The notes under the pieces are model-generated. The model saw only the letters and a list, made by a program, of their open reading frames with translations, made no database searches and was not told the DNA's origin. From Thiodiazotropha sp050305635 (lineage in GTDB: Bacteria > Pseudomonadota > Gammaproteobacteria > Chromatiales > Chromatiaceae), in assembly GCA_050305635.1 (NCBI GenBank), contig JBNLFS010000095.1, positions 1-64,000 on the forward strand: DNA of 64,000 nt, read 5' to 3'. Shown here piece after piece: positions 8,433-17,151 of the stretch. The position numbers and the translations under genes were made by a program. Each line of letters opens with the position of its first letter. The first letter of the stretch is position 1.

Positions 8433-8436
8433 GGGG

Positions 8437-8452
8437 AAATTGTATACAATTT
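8437..8452. promoter_or_regulatory. perfect 16-bp palindromic operator, GntR/FCD type
   Basis: AAATTGTATACAATTT is a perfect palindrome immediately upstream of the corrinoid operon. Its core TTGTATACAA fits the TNGT-NN-ACNA pattern of FadR/FCD-type GntR regulators, and such a regulator is encoded at 9740-10441. A second, near-identical core (TTGTATACAT) is at 8580-8589. Binding of that regulator is inferred. Confidence 0.65.
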
Positions 8453-8501
8453 ATCGGGCATTTCACCCGGAACAGGCATAAGAATTGAGGGAAAATAGGT
8501 C

Positions 8502-8525
8502 ATTGTCCTACATAAATAGGACAAT
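8502..8525. promoter_or_regulatory. 9-bp inverted repeat in the corrinoid operon control region
   Basis: ATTGTCCTA (8502-8510) and TAGGACAAT (8517-8525) form a perfect inverted repeat with a six-base spacer between the two TTGTATACA sites. It could be a separate operator or an RNA hairpin in the leader. The binding protein is unknown. Confidence 0.45.
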
Positions 8526-8577
8526 TATTAAGGTTTGCGGATTAACATTCCCGAGACATTCAAGAAGACAAAGCTAA

Positions 8578-8592
8578 TTTTGTATACATTTT
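8578..8592. promoter_or_regulatory. second TTGTATACA operator-like site
   Basis: TTTTGTATACATTTT repeats the core of the 8437-8452 palindrome with one arm mismatched, about 140 bp further upstream of the corrinoid operon. Two sites this far apart would allow looping by one dimeric GntR repressor. Confidence 0.5.
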
Positions 8593-8657
8593 CCACCAAC
8601 AGGTGCATTTCCGCATTCCAATTAAAGGGTGTTACAAAAGGGTTTTGGGAAAGAACC

Positions 8658-8688
8658 GTAGGTCGGGTTAGCGAAGCGTAACCCGACA
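8658..8688. repeat. REP-like palindrome
   Basis: TCGGGTTA-GCGAAGCG-TAACCCGA is a dispersed palindrome of a type very common in gammaproteobacterial intergenic DNA. It lies in the 316-bp gap between the corrinoid operon and the hydrolase gene and may end the hydrolase transcript. Confidence 0.7.
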
Positions 8689-8748
8689 AGAAATGGGCAT
8701 TTTTCAGCTCCCACACCCTGCGTGGAAACGATGCGTGGCGCTATCAGC

Positions 8749-9576
8749 TCAGCCTTCGAAAAAGCCTGTCATTGCGTCATTGAACATTTGCGGCTTTTCG
8801 AACTGAGGCGTATGGCCACATTGCTCGAAAATTTCGAGTCTGGCGTTATCTACCCAGGCGTGAGCGGTCACTGAGTGCTGATAAGGTATCACCCTATCCA
8901 GACGTCCATGCAAAAACAGCACCGGCAGTTCCATCTTCTTCAACGCAGATGTGGCGGCATCGATCAGAGCCTGTTTCTGGCCACCAAAATCCGTCATCCC
9001 CCTGAGGGTAGCAAGAAAATCCCGCGCCCTTTCCCCATTCATGACATTGCGAATAACAACAGCACGTATCACTTCGTCAATCACCCCGGGATCATGAAAG
9101 ATCGCGTTTAGCTGTTGTTTCACTCCCTGCTGGCCCGGCCGGGTCATCAGCTCCCCCAACATGGGTAAAGTCATCAAGCGGAATGGAACAGGCGATTCAC
9201 GGCCCAGCGTGGCGGCGTTCGCCAGCAGCAGTTTGTCCACCCTCGACGTTTGAGCGTCGGCCATCAGTATCGCGATGGCGCCTCCCATGGAGTTACCGAT
9301 CAGCCCAACCCTATCGATACCGATCGCATCGAGGAATGCCCAGCAAAAAGCGGCGAATTTGGCTGGATCATAGGGTTGATCACCGGAAGCGCTCAAACCA
9401 TGCCCCGGCAGGTCGAGCATAATGGTGCGCCAATTGTCCCCTGCCAGTGATTCCTGGTGCATCCAGAATTCAAGAGACTCCCCGATGCCATGGATGAACA
9501 GCAGAGGCCGTTGCCCGCATCCGGAATCACGATACCGGACCAGGCATCCCGCGACTTCAATGTAAAGATCTTGCAT
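8749..9576 (-). CDS. alpha/beta hydrolase
   Basis: 275 residues from the ATG at 9576, which has CAGGAAA seven bases upstream; a longer frame exists but lacks an RBS. FIHGIGES is the oxyanion loop, GNSMGG at 94-99 the nucleophile elbow (Ser96), GRLDRVIP carries the acid and CGHTPQFE the catalytic histidine. The size and motifs recall meta-cleavage product hydrolases and esterases of aromatic pathways, but substrate cannot be assigned. It is divergent from the GntR regulator gene and the two share the 9577-9739 control region, which suggests joint regulation. Confidence 0.85.
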   Translation of the reverse strand: MQDLYIEVAGCLVRYRDSGCGQRPLLFIHGIGESLEFWMHQESLAGDNWRTIMLDLPGHGLSASGDQPYDPAKFAAFCWAFLDAIGIDRVGLIGNSMGGAIAILMADAQTSRVDKLLLANAATLGRESPVPFRLMTLPMLGELMTRPGQQGVKQQLNAIFHDPGVIDEVIRAVVIRNVMNGERARDFLATLRGMTDFGGQKQALIDAATSALKKMELPVLFLHGRLDRVIPYQHSVTAHAWVDNARLEIFEQCGHTPQFEKPQMFNDAMTGFFEG

Positions 9577-9645
9577 GGCGTTTCCTGTTGACCGATTGAG
9601 ATATTGAGGCAGCACGACAGCTGTTCGAGTGACCTATCTTACGAG

Positions 9646-9674
9646 TTGCCGACTGGTAAAGCCGTCGATAGGAT
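9646..9674 (+). promoter_or_regulatory. candidate sigma-70 promoter for the GntR gene
   Basis: TTGCCG at 9646-9651 and TAGGAT at 9669-9674 are 17 bp apart, 66 bp upstream of the chosen start of the regulator gene. The match is moderate. Confidence 0.35.
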
Positions 9675-9739
9675 AGGCAAACCTGTTGCGACCTGTAAAA
9701 ACGCGACAGCTCACCAGACTGAAAGGTACCAAATTTCTT

Positions 9740-10441
9740 ATGGCGAACGGAGCACCGAATCTGACCGACCAGGTGGTCTTGCGCTTGCGCGAGATGATCC
9801 TGTGCGGCGAACTGCCGGGCGGTCAGCGCGTGGCAGAGATCCCCATCGCCGAGCGACTGGGTGTGTCCCGAACCCCGGTGCGCGAAGCGCTGAAAGTGCT
9901 CGCCCAGGAGGGATTGTTGGAGATCGCCGGCAAGCGCGGATACCGGTCGATGACGTTCGGCGCCAAAGAGATCGAAGACGCGGTGGACCTCCGCGGCGTT
10001 CTGGAAGGCACTGCAGCCCGCCTGGTCGCCGAAGCCGGCCCCGACAGCGATTTGCTGGAGACCTTGGAAACCTGTCTGAGCGAGGGGGCTGCGATTGTCG
10101 AAAAAAAGGGCTACGGGGCCGACGACGATATTCGCTGGGCGGAGGTGAATGGCCGCTTTCACCGGGCGATCGTTCAGGCATGCGATAACCGCGCCCTGCA
10201 GGGGGCGTTGGCGTTGAACGATAAATTGCCCTTCGCCTCGGCGATGGCTGTGCTGGGTGGTGAGTCGCGCACAAAACTCATCGCCCAACGCCACCGGGAA
10301 GTGATGCGACTGGCCCAGTCGGACCATCGGCAGATCGTTGCGGCCCTGCGCAATCGCCAGGGGACCCGGGTCGATGCCATGATGCGCGAACACGCCCGGC
10401 GCGCACTGATCAATGTGGCGCTTTTCAGACACCACGATTAG
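9740..10441 (+). CDS. GntR-family transcriptional regulator with FCD domain
   Basis: 233 residues from ATG 9740. Residues 10-70 are a GntR winged helix (QVVLRLREMILCGELPGG, IAERLGVSRTPVREALKVL). Residues about 80-225 form an FCD ligand domain; GRFHRAIVQA, SDHRQIVAAL and REHARRAL hold the histidines that usually bind a metal and a carboxylate effector. VanR, which responds to vanillate, belongs to this subfamily, and the neighbourhood is a vanillin/ferulate locus, so a vanillate-type effector is likely but unproven. The TTGTATACAA palindromes before the corrinoid operon are its probable targets. An in-frame upstream ATG at 9686 is possible but has no better RBS. Confidence 0.9.
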   Translation: MANGAPNLTDQVVLRLREMILCGELPGGQRVAEIPIAERLGVSRTPVREALKVLAQEGLLEIAGKRGYRSMTFGAKEIEDAVDLRGVLEGTAARLVAEAGPDSDLLETLETCLSEGAAIVEKKGYGADDDIRWAEVNGRFHRAIVQACDNRALQGALALNDKLPFASAMAVLGGESRTKLIAQRHREVMRLAQSDHRQIVAALRNRQGTRVDAMMREHARRALINVALFRHHD

Positions 10442-10650
10442 TGCATTTGGGGCGTTTTTTCGCAACACGGGAAACATCATGACAGGCATACGCTCGTTCC
10501 CACGCGGAGCGTTGCAATGCAGACTTCAGGTTTGGCGCAAGAATCATGTCTGATCGTTACATCGTAGCTTAGATATGCGTTCCCACGCAGAGCGTGGGAA
10601 CGAGACTTCGAAATGGAATGACATATCCCCGCACCACCCCCAAACTTCAA
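10442..10650. repeat. intergenic stretch with REP-like palindromes
   Basis: A full GTTCCCACGC-AGA-GCGTGGGAAC palindrome lies at 10577-10604 and a degenerate partner at 10491-10523. The same family recurs at 13966-13993, 27895-27920, 28391-28420 and 35573-35600. The palindrome sits between converging genes and may act as a bidirectional transcript end. Confidence 0.75.
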
Positions 10651-12105
10651 TCAAACCGGATAGTGACGCGGCGTGTTCTGCAGGGTGATCCAACGCAGAT
10701 CGGTAAACTCCGCAATCCCCGCCCTACCGCCAAAACGACCATAACCACTACCCTTTACGCCGCCGAAGGGCATCTGCGCCTCATCGGCAACCGTGGAAGA
10801 GTTGATATGGCAGATGCCCGATTGGATACGCTTCGCTACCGCCATGGCGCGAGGGATATCGCGACTGAAGACCGCGGCCGAAAGGCCATATTCACTGTCA
10901 TTGGCCAATGCCACCGCCTCGTCGTCACTGGTTGCGCGCAACACCGTCACCACCGGACCGAAAGACTCCTCCTGATAGAGCCGCATCTCCGGTTTAACGC
11001 CGTCGATCACCGCAGGCTGCATGATCGATCCGTCGACCTGAGTCTCGCCCGTGGTCACCAGAGCCCCTTTGTCGATGGCATCCTGGACCATGGCGGCAAC
11101 CCGTTGCGCTGACCGGGGATCGATCATGGCGGCCAGCGCCGCCCCCTCCTCGCCCGGTTTACCGGCCCGCATGGAGCGGGTTTTCTCGGTCAATCGGGCG
11201 ATGAACTCGTCCGCCACTTCCTGGCGCACGATGATCCGGTCGGTGGACATACAGATCTGGCCCTGGTTGAAGAAGGAGCCAAAAGCCGCCGCCTGCACCG
11301 CTTCGTCCAGATCGGCATCATCGAGTATCACCAACGGATTCTTTCCACCCAGCTCCAACAAGGCCGGCTTGAGATGTTTCGCCGCCTGCTGGGCAATGAT
11401 GCGCCCCACATGGGTGGAACCGGTGAAGTTGACCCGCCTGACCGCCGGATGCGCAATCAACCGCTCCACCAGGGAGGGGGCATCCTCGGGCGCGTTACTG
11501 ATCACATTGACCACCCCATCGGGCAATCCCGCCTCCTGCAGCACGGTACCGATCAGGCGATGCAGTGCCGGGCAGTTTTCCGAAGACTTGAGCACCACCG
11601 TATTGCCGCAGGCCAGGGGCAAGGCTATCGCGCGAACCCCCAGAATCACCGGCGCGTTCCAGGGCGCGATGCCCAACACCACTCCCGCCGGCTGACGCAC
11701 GCCCATCGCCATCAAACCCGGTACGTCGGAGGGGATGATCTCACCGGCCACCTGGGTGGTCATGGCGGCCGCTTCACGCAGCATGCTGGCCGCCAGCATT
11801 GCATTGAAGCCATACCACATGGGCGATCCCCCCGCTTCGGCGATACCCGTAGCGATGAACTCGGGGGCGCGGGCATCCAGCAGATCGGCCGCCTTGAGCA
11901 GCAACCTTCGCCGCTCGTTGGGTCCGGTATCCGCCCAGGCGGGAAAAGCCTCGGCGGCGGCCTGACAGGCCGCATCGGCATCGGCCAGTGTCGCGGCAGC
12001 CGCCCGCGACGCCACCTCACCGGTCACCGGATTCAAGTGCTCGAAGGTTGTCCGGTCGCCGGCGTCGCAGTCACGACCGCCGATCAGTAATTTCACCTCA
12101 GTCAT
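10651..12105 (-). CDS. vdh: vanillin/salicylaldehyde-type aldehyde dehydrogenase
   Basis: 484 residues from ATG 12105, chosen because GGGAGAG stands at ideal distance. NAD(P)-dependent aldehyde dehydrogenase fold with PWN at 148-150, Lys173, Glu251 in LLELGGKNPL and the nucleophile Cys285 in NQGQICMSTDR. The C terminus RWITLQ...RHYP is typical of vanillin and salicylaldehyde dehydrogenases. It lies 22 bp downstream of ech, which releases vanillin or 4-hydroxybenzaldehyde, so vanillin to vanillate is the likely reaction. The second aldehyde dehydrogenase at 23987-25462 may handle another ring aldehyde. Confidence 0.85.
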   Translation of the reverse strand: MTEVKLLIGGRDCDAGDRTTFEHLNPVTGEVASRAAAATLADADAACQAAAEAFPAWADTGPNERRRLLLKAADLLDARAPEFIATGIAEAGGSPMWYGFNAMLAASMLREAAAMTTQVAGEIIPSDVPGLMAMGVRQPAGVVLGIAPWNAPVILGVRAIALPLACGNTVVLKSSENCPALHRLIGTVLQEAGLPDGVVNVISNAPEDAPSLVERLIAHPAVRRVNFTGSTHVGRIIAQQAAKHLKPALLELGGKNPLVILDDADLDEAVQAAAFGSFFNQGQICMSTDRIIVRQEVADEFIARLTEKTRSMRAGKPGEEGAALAAMIDPRSAQRVAAMVQDAIDKGALVTTGETQVDGSIMQPAVIDGVKPEMRLYQEESFGPVVTVLRATSDDEAVALANDSEYGLSAAVFSRDIPRAMAVAKRIQSGICHINSSTVADEAQMPFGGVKGSGYGRFGGRAGIAEFTDLRWITLQNTPRHYPV

Positions 12106-12127
12106 GGCGATCTCTCCCGACAATCGA

Positions 12128-12958
12128 TCAGCGTTTGTAGCTCTGCAGCCCCGGCTTCAAGGTCTTGTCATCGAGGAACTGTTTCATCCCTTTCTCGCGA
12201 CCCTTCTCCGGATCACGACCGATACACTGATCGATCTTGGCGTACAGATAATCTTCGTTTTGATCCCAGGTCAGTTCACGACAACGCTTGAAGCCATGCT
12301 TGGCATAACGCAAGACCACCGGATTTTTTTCCAGCAGTTTAGAGGCCAGAATCTTGGTCTCTTCCTTCAGCTGAGCCAGAGGAACGCTTTTGTTGACCAG
12401 CCCCATCTCCGCCGCCTGCTGACCGCTGAAGGGCTCACCGGTCATGATGTAGTAGAGCGCCTGACGCAGACCGATGGTATCGGCCACAGCCTTACTCACC
12501 AGATTGCCCGGCGGTATGCCCCAATTGACTTCGGACAGACCGAAAGTCGCCTCATCGGCGGCAATGGCCAGATCGCAGGCCACCAGCGGAGAAAAGGCGC
12601 CGCCGAAGCACCAGCCGTTGACCATGGCGATGGTCGGTTTGTTGTAGAAGCGCAGCAGTTGCCACTGCCAGCGGCAGGAGTCACGACGGATACGCTCTTG
12701 AAAAATTTCGGACTGGCCATCGACCTCACGAAAATACTCTTTCAGATCCATCCCCGCGGTCCAGGACTCACCGGCGCCGGTCAATACCAGCACACCGGCC
12801 TCATCGTCGAGTTCCAGCGTCTCCAACACATCGATCATCTCCCGGTTGAGCGTCGGACTCATGGCATTGCGCTTCTCCGGACGGTTGAGCGTAACCCAGG
12901 CAATACCCTCTTCAACCGAGACCTCGACAGTCTCCCAGCGCCCTTGATAATCAGTCAT
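12128..12958 (-). CDS. ech: p-hydroxycinnamoyl-CoA hydratase/lyase
   Basis: 276 residues, exactly the length of the Pseudomonas hydroxycinnamoyl-CoA hydratase-lyase, and nearly identical in its blocks: LNRPEKRNAMSPTLNRE, TAGMDLKEYFREVD, VNGWCFGGAFSPLVACD and the C-terminal FLDDKTLKPGLQSYKR. The catalytic Glu143 is present in GLSEVNWGIPPGN. The enzyme hydrates feruloyl-, caffeoyl- or coumaroyl-CoA and splits off acetyl-CoA, leaving the aromatic aldehyde. ATG 12958 has GGAGA upstream; the longer frame runs through the promoter and was dropped. No hydroxycinnamoyl-CoA synthetase gene is present in the window, so activation must be encoded elsewhere. Forms an operon with vdh. Confidence 0.96.
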   Translation of the reverse strand: MTDYQGRWETVEVSVEEGIAWVTLNRPEKRNAMSPTLNREMIDVLETLELDDEAGVLVLTGAGESWTAGMDLKEYFREVDGQSEIFQERIRRDSCRWQWQLLRFYNKPTIAMVNGWCFGGAFSPLVACDLAIAADEATFGLSEVNWGIPPGNLVSKAVADTIGLRQALYYIMTGEPFSGQQAAEMGLVNKSVPLAQLKEETKILASKLLEKNPVVLRYAKHGFKRCRELTWDQNEDYLYAKIDQCIGRDPEKGREKGMKQFLDDKTLKPGLQSYKR

Positions 12959-12985
12959 AGGTTTCTCCTCTGAAAATTCGCTTAG

Positions 12986-13002
12986 TATCAAGCTACTTGA
13001 TA
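12986..13002. promoter_or_regulatory. TATCAA-N5-TTGATA operator at the ech promoter
   Basis: A 17-bp palindrome TATCAA-GCTAC-TTGATA lies just downstream of the predicted -10 of the ech promoter. The same palindrome with spacer TTTTC recurs at 25587-25603. Placed over the expected transcript start, it suits a repressor such as a MarR-type hydroxycinnamoyl-CoA sensor; none is encoded nearby. Confidence 0.6.
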
Positions 13003-13010
13003 TTATCGCA

Positions 13011-13039
13011 AGTATAGAGAGAGGCGATATCCTATGCAA
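13011..13039 (-). promoter_or_regulatory. sigma-70 promoter of ech-vdh
   Basis: On the minus strand TTGCAT (13039-13034) and TATACT (13016-13011) are separated by exactly 17 bp, about 55-80 bp upstream of the ech start. Confidence 0.65.
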
Positions 13040-13157
13040 GAAGTTACTGCCAAATGCCGAAGGACTCTTGATATGACCTGATGGCCTCTCGATACCGACT
13101 TGTGCCGCAATGACGGTGTAGTATCGACAGACGATCAAGAACCGAGGAACTCATCTT

Positions 13158-13856
13158 ATGCAAACGATCTATCTCCTATGCGGGCTACTCTGCGACGCCA
13201 CCGTCTGGGAATCACAGGTTGCAGCTCTGGAACTGCAGGGATATACGGCAAGACCCTTAAGTTTTCAGGGTTTTGATTCACTGACAGAGATGGCGCAGTA
13301 TGTTCTCGATCAAGCGCCGCAGCGCTTCTCCCTGGCGGGACACTCGATGGGGGGACGGGTTGCACTGGAGGTATATCGTCAGGCACCGGAGCGTATCGAA
13401 CGATTGGCGCTGCTCGATACGGGATACGAATCCGCCGGCCCCGAGGAGCCTGATAAGCGGGGCATCATGGTGAACAAGGCCTTGGCGCAAGGCATCGCGG
13501 CCATTGCTGAAACCTGGGCTCGCCCGATGATCGCCCCGGCCCGTCAAGAGGACGACGAACTGCTCGGACGCATCCTGGCGATGGTGGGCCGGATGTCAGG
13601 AGAGATCTACGCAGGCCAGACCCGGGCTTTACTGACCCGCCCGGACGCCACCACACTGCTTGCGCAGATTCGCTGCCCAACCTTCGTCATCTGTGGCAAA
13701 CAGGACGCCTGGAGCACGCCGCAGCGTCACCAAAAAATGCATGAGCTGATACCCAACAGTGAACTGCGGTTGATTGACGACTGCGGACACATGTCGACCA
13801 TGGAAAGACCGGGGGAAGTGTTATCCATCCTGATGGAATGGCTGAAAAGATCCTGA
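13158..13856 (+). CDS. alpha/beta hydrolase (esterase-like)
   Basis: 232 residues with LCGLLCDATVW oxyanion region, GHSMGG with Ser63, the acid in CGKQDAWS and the histidine in DCGHMSTMERP. GAGGAA precedes the start. It is transcribed divergently from ech with a 199-bp shared control region. Small hydrolases beside ech are sometimes esterases that free hydroxycinnamates or act on pathway lactones; this one cannot be assigned a substrate. Confidence 0.85.
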   Translation: MQTIYLLCGLLCDATVWESQVAALELQGYTARPLSFQGFDSLTEMAQYVLDQAPQRFSLAGHSMGGRVALEVYRQAPERIERLALLDTGYESAGPEEPDKRGIMVNKALAQGIAAIAETWARPMIAPARQEDDELLGRILAMVGRMSGEIYAGQTRALLTRPDATTLLAQIRCPTFVICGKQDAWSTPQRHQKMHELIPNSELRLIDDCGHMSTMERPGEVLSILMEWLKRS

Positions 13857-14001
13857 ATAAACCAAGGAGATTTCCCTTTCCCCTCATGCCCACGCTACGC
13901 ATGGGAATGCCGATCTCGGCCATATTGTACCCGTTGCTTTTGGGAGATATGTTAAACCCGGGTCTGCATTCCCACGCAGAGCGTGAGAACGAGAGGAAAA
14001 A
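13857..14001. repeat. REP-like palindromes between converging genes
   Basis: A degenerate CCCACGC-TAC-GCATGGG unit is at 13882-13910 and a better GCATTCCCACGC-AGA-GCGTGAGAACGAG unit at 13966-13993, belonging to the same family as 10577-10604. Possible transcript end for the genes on both sides. Confidence 0.65.
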
Positions 14002-14547
14002 TCATTCAGCAGAATAGGGGTTTTCAGCTAACAGGTAAGCTCTCAAATCAGCCTTTTGCGGATGGCGGTTCAACCACTCCCTGATCTCTTTAACTTTCGC
14101 GTAGGCCTCCTCGCCAAACTTCTCCCGATAGATATCCGCGAACGAAAGTTGCGTTGACTTATCGCGCAGGGCCTTTTGCCATTGGCTGGTGAACACTTTG
14201 TTCAACCCACCGGCAATTCCCTTGGCTTTCAGATACTCCCATTCTCCCTTGTCCAGCCATACGCCACCGACTCGCGGGCTGTAGTCGAGACGATGCCCGG
14301 TGTCATGGGATACACGGTATTTTTGCATCACCACTCCGGATACCGGACATATCAGCGCTTTGGCGCTATCTTCGTACTCAATGGCTGTTTCTTTATCAAA
14401 TGCATGTTCCGGGCATCGCTCTTTCCAGGCGATATAATCTTCGATCAACAACCAATTTCCACCGCATTCCGGACAGGTATGCGCACGAAACAGTTCATCG
14501 ATATAACTCGGAATCAGCTTGCCGATTTTACAACCTGGACAATTCAT
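14002..14547 (-). CDS. zf-TFIIB-type zinc ribbon protein
   Basis: 181 residues from ATG 14547, which gives MNCPGCKIGKL at the very N terminus. The pair CPGC and CPECGGNWL is a TFIIB-type zinc ribbon; a second degenerate ribbon follows (CPVSGVVM ... VGGVWLDKGEW), where some cysteines are lost. The C-terminal 80 residues are charged and helical. Role unknown. It sits at the end of the aromatic-island block but 78 bp after the transporter gene and may be an independent unit. Confidence 0.7.
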   Translation of the reverse strand: MNCPGCKIGKLIPSYIDELFRAHTCPECGGNWLLIEDYIAWKERCPEHAFDKETAIEYEDSAKALICPVSGVVMQKYRVSHDTGHRLDYSPRVGGVWLDKGEWEYLKAKGIAGGLNKVFTSQWQKALRDKSTQLSFADIYREKFGEEAYAKVKEIREWLNRHPQKADLRAYLLAENPYSAE

Positions 14548-14717
14548 ATCGCTCACTTCGATCCATTCGTTTACAGACGGCCAGATTGAATTGCGAAACA
14601 TATCCATCTTGCCAGGGTTCATACAACCTAAACCAACCATAGCAGGAACTCAAGTCTCTTCTCGTTCTCTCCAGTGAAGGGTAGCGTGAAGAAGCGAAAC
14701 ACCTCCGCCCTGCCGAT

Positions 14718-16064
14718 TCAGGCACCATTCAAACCATTGGACGCCGACGAGAGCTCTGAGGCCTTTGCCGTTCTTTGCGGCATAAAAACAAGTGCGACAG
14801 CAGCGATCAACGAGCCAACCGCCATGATTACCGAAACCATCAGCAAGCCACCCAGATTACTTTGGAACAGAAACCCGGCTACGACCGGTCCCATCACCGC
14901 ACCACCCCGACCGATTCCAATCACAAACCCGGTGCCGCCGGCGCGGACCTCGGTAGGAAAGGATTGGGCGAACAGGGCATACATGCCGACTATAGCAGCA
15001 TTGATGAAGAACCCGGCGGTCCCGGCAACCAGCGAGAGTTCGAACAAGGATGCCTGCACGGCGCCAAATACGCCAACCATCATCGCCGCGAGCAACAGAG
15101 CGCCAATAACCAGATTGTTCACGGAATAACGCCTGGTCAGCAATCCCAGCAAAACCGCACCAAGGATCCCACCCACGTTTGCCCACACCAGCACCGTACC
15201 GGAAAGCGCAGGCGAATACCCCATATCAACCACCAGTTTCGGAATCCACTTGATGATGTAGTAAAAGGTCATGATGTGCGCGAAATAGGCCACCGACAAT
15301 AGCACCGTGACGCGCAACAGATCGGGCTTGAAGAGCCGGGCGAACCGCGGATGGACAGGTTTATCCGGTTCAGGGGGCAGTGTTTCGAGTGAAACACGGC
15401 CCATGCGCTTCAAGGTATGGTTGATGCGTTGCAAGGCATCCGAAGGTCGTTTGTGCATCAAATAGGCGATCGACTCGGGCATCAGCAACCAGGCCACGGG
15501 GAGGAATATCAGTGTCACAATGGCACCGAAGAGAAACACCGATCTCCAATCGAAATTTGCCAACAGCACCGTGGCGACTGAACCACCGACAATCACGCCA
15601 AGCGGATATCCCGCCGCCATCAACGAAACCGACAGATTGCGCGAGCGGGCATTGGAATACTCCGCCGCCATGGCATTGACCGATGCAAGAATGCCGCCGA
15701 TACCCAGGCCGGTGAATAAGCGAATGATCGAAAGTATCACGACACTGCCCGCAATAGAGGCCAGATACATGCCAACCGCCATCAGCACAAGACTTAACAG
15801 TATGGTCGGCCTGCGTCCGATACGATCCGCCAGTTGGCCGAGAATAAAGGCCCCGAACCCCATTCCGATCAGTTCCATCGACAGGACAATCCCCAACCCA
15901 GCCCGATCGATTCCCCACTCCCTGGCAATACCCGGTGCGGCAAAACTGATCGACAGCACATCGAAACCATCCAGGGATACCAGGAGAATGCAAAGGGTGA
16001 TGACACTGATCTGCCACTTTGACATGGGTGATCGATCAATCAATTCACGGGGATCTTGTGTCAT
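14718..16064 (-). CDS. MFS transporter, aromatic acid:H+ symporter (AAHS) type
   Basis: 448 residues with about 12 membrane segments. LDGFDVLSISF in TM1, the loop GQLADRIGRRP between TM2 and TM3 and RLFTGLGIGG in TM4 are signatures of the PcaK/VanK/MhbT family that imports benzoates and hydroxycinnamates with protons. A strong GGAGGAG precedes the ATG. As last member of the sigma-54-associated block it is a good candidate importer of the aromatic substrate. Exact substrate unknown. Confidence 0.88.
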   Translation of the reverse strand: MTQDPRELIDRSPMSKWQISVITLCILLVSLDGFDVLSISFAAPGIAREWGIDRAGLGIVLSMELIGMGFGAFILGQLADRIGRRPTILLSLVLMAVGMYLASIAGSVVILSIIRLFTGLGIGGILASVNAMAAEYSNARSRNLSVSLMAAGYPLGVIVGGSVATVLLANFDWRSVFLFGAIVTLIFLPVAWLLMPESIAYLMHKRPSDALQRINHTLKRMGRVSLETLPPEPDKPVHPRFARLFKPDLLRVTVLLSVAYFAHIMTFYYIIKWIPKLVVDMGYSPALSGTVLVWANVGGILGAVLLGLLTRRYSVNNLVIGALLLAAMMVGVFGAVQASLFELSLVAGTAGFFINAAIVGMYALFAQSFPTEVRAGGTGFVIGIGRGGAVMGPVVAGFLFQSNLGGLLMVSVIMAVGSLIAAVALVFMPQRTAKASELSSASNGLNGA

Positions 16065-16125
16065 TTCAACTCCTCCAGGACCTGGTGAAGGATCACATAT
16101 CGAGCAGCGAATTCAAGTATTCGAA

Positions 16126-17139
16126 TTACACCACGACACTCGTGTTTACCACGACCTTCCCAATCTGCTGATTGGACTCCAGGTAACGATGCGCATCGAC
16201 GATTTGATCGAGACGAAACTGTTTTGCAATAACCGGCTTGAGGCTACCCTCTTCCAATCCCTGTGAGATAAATGCAATGGCTTCATCACGACGCTTCCGA
16301 TCACCGGTCAATTCGAAAACCAGATAGCCACGTACCGACAGACCTTTTGCAACTGCCGCGAAAAACGGGAAAGGAGTTTCAGCCGCCTTTCCGCTCAGAT
16401 TTCCATAGAGAATCAACTGACCGTCTGTCCCGAGCATCTGTGCCAGGGCAACCACGCCGGGACCGGCAACCGGATCAAACACCACCCGCACACCGTTCCC
16501 GGCGGTAATCCGCAATACCTCGTCCACAACGCCGTCCGCACTCCCGACCAGCACATGCGCGGCACCCTGTGCTCTTAGAGCATCGACCTTAGCGGCACTT
16601 CGGGTCAATGCGATCGGAACTGCACCGAGACGATTGCACATCTGAATCGCCGCAATACCGACACTCGAAGAAGCGGCGGTGATCAGTACCGGATCCCCCG
16701 CTCCGATCGATACCAGATCGACAAGGGCCCCGTAGGCGGTCAGATAGGGCATCCAGACTGAAGCACCCTCAATGGCGCTTATACCCGTGGGACGTTTGAT
16801 CAACGCCTCGGCAGGCACCTTCGCCCAATCGCCATAGACACCGTATTGGCTCATGGGATTCATCGAAGGTATCACGCACACATCATCGCCCTCAACAAAG
16901 TGCTTCACACCCTCACCCACGGCACGCACCGTACCACTTGCTTCGTATCCCAGGCGCGCGGGGTACTCGGGCTGTTCCAGATACTGCCCTGCCCGAAATG
17001 CTGCTTCAGCACGGTTTAGGCCAATTGCATCAACCTGGATTACGACCTCGCCCGGCCCCGGTGCTGCCGGCAACTCCACTTCGATCCGCAGGACTTCAGG
17101 TCCTCCGCTCGCATGAAATCGAATCACGCGTGATTGCAT
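16126..17139 (-). CDS. MDR-family oxidoreductase (quinone reductase-like)
   Basis: 337 residues of the medium-chain dehydrogenase/reductase superfamily: GLNRAEAAFRAGQY, LGYEASGTVRAVGEG, and a nucleotide-binding ITAASSSVGIAAIQ near residue 155. The cysteine ligands for catalytic zinc are absent, as in quinone oxidoreductases and enoyl reductases. GAGGGGG lies before the ATG, and the gene starts 12 bp after the MMPL transporter. It may reduce a conjugated intermediate. Specific substrate unknown. Confidence 0.82.
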   Translation of the reverse strand: MQSRVIRFHASGGPEVLRIEVELPAAPGPGEVVIQVDAIGLNRAEAAFRAGQYLEQPEYPARLGYEASGTVRAVGEGVKHFVEGDDVCVIPSMNPMSQYGVYGDWAKVPAEALIKRPTGISAIEGASVWMPYLTAYGALVDLVSIGAGDPVLITAASSSVGIAAIQMCNRLGAVPIALTRSAAKVDALRAQGAAHVLVGSADGVVDEVLRITAGNGVRVVFDPVAGPGVVALAQMLGTDGQLILYGNLSGKAAETPFPFFAAVAKGLSVRGYLVFELTGDRKRRDEAIAFISQGLEEGSLKPVIAKQFRLDQIVDAHRYLESNQQIGKVVVNTSVVV

Positions 17140-17151
17140 GAAAACGCCCCC

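Noticed and set aside
8441..8592. CRISPR-like array from the repeated TTGTATACA
   Set aside because: Only two short, palindromic copies with no regular spacer; an operator pair explains them better.
8433..8748. Cobalamin riboswitch upstream of the corrinoid operon
   Set aside because: No B12-box-like sequence or suitable long leader was seen; only short palindromes are present.
12960..13060. Sigma-54 promoter for ech (TTGGCAG...TTGCAT)
   Set aside because: GG and GC are 12 rather than 10 bases apart; a sigma-70 promoter with exact 17-bp spacing overlaps it.
12959..13138. 60-residue N-terminal extension of the hydratase-lyase
   Set aside because: It covers the promoter and operator; the ATG at 12958 has an RBS and gives the exact family length.
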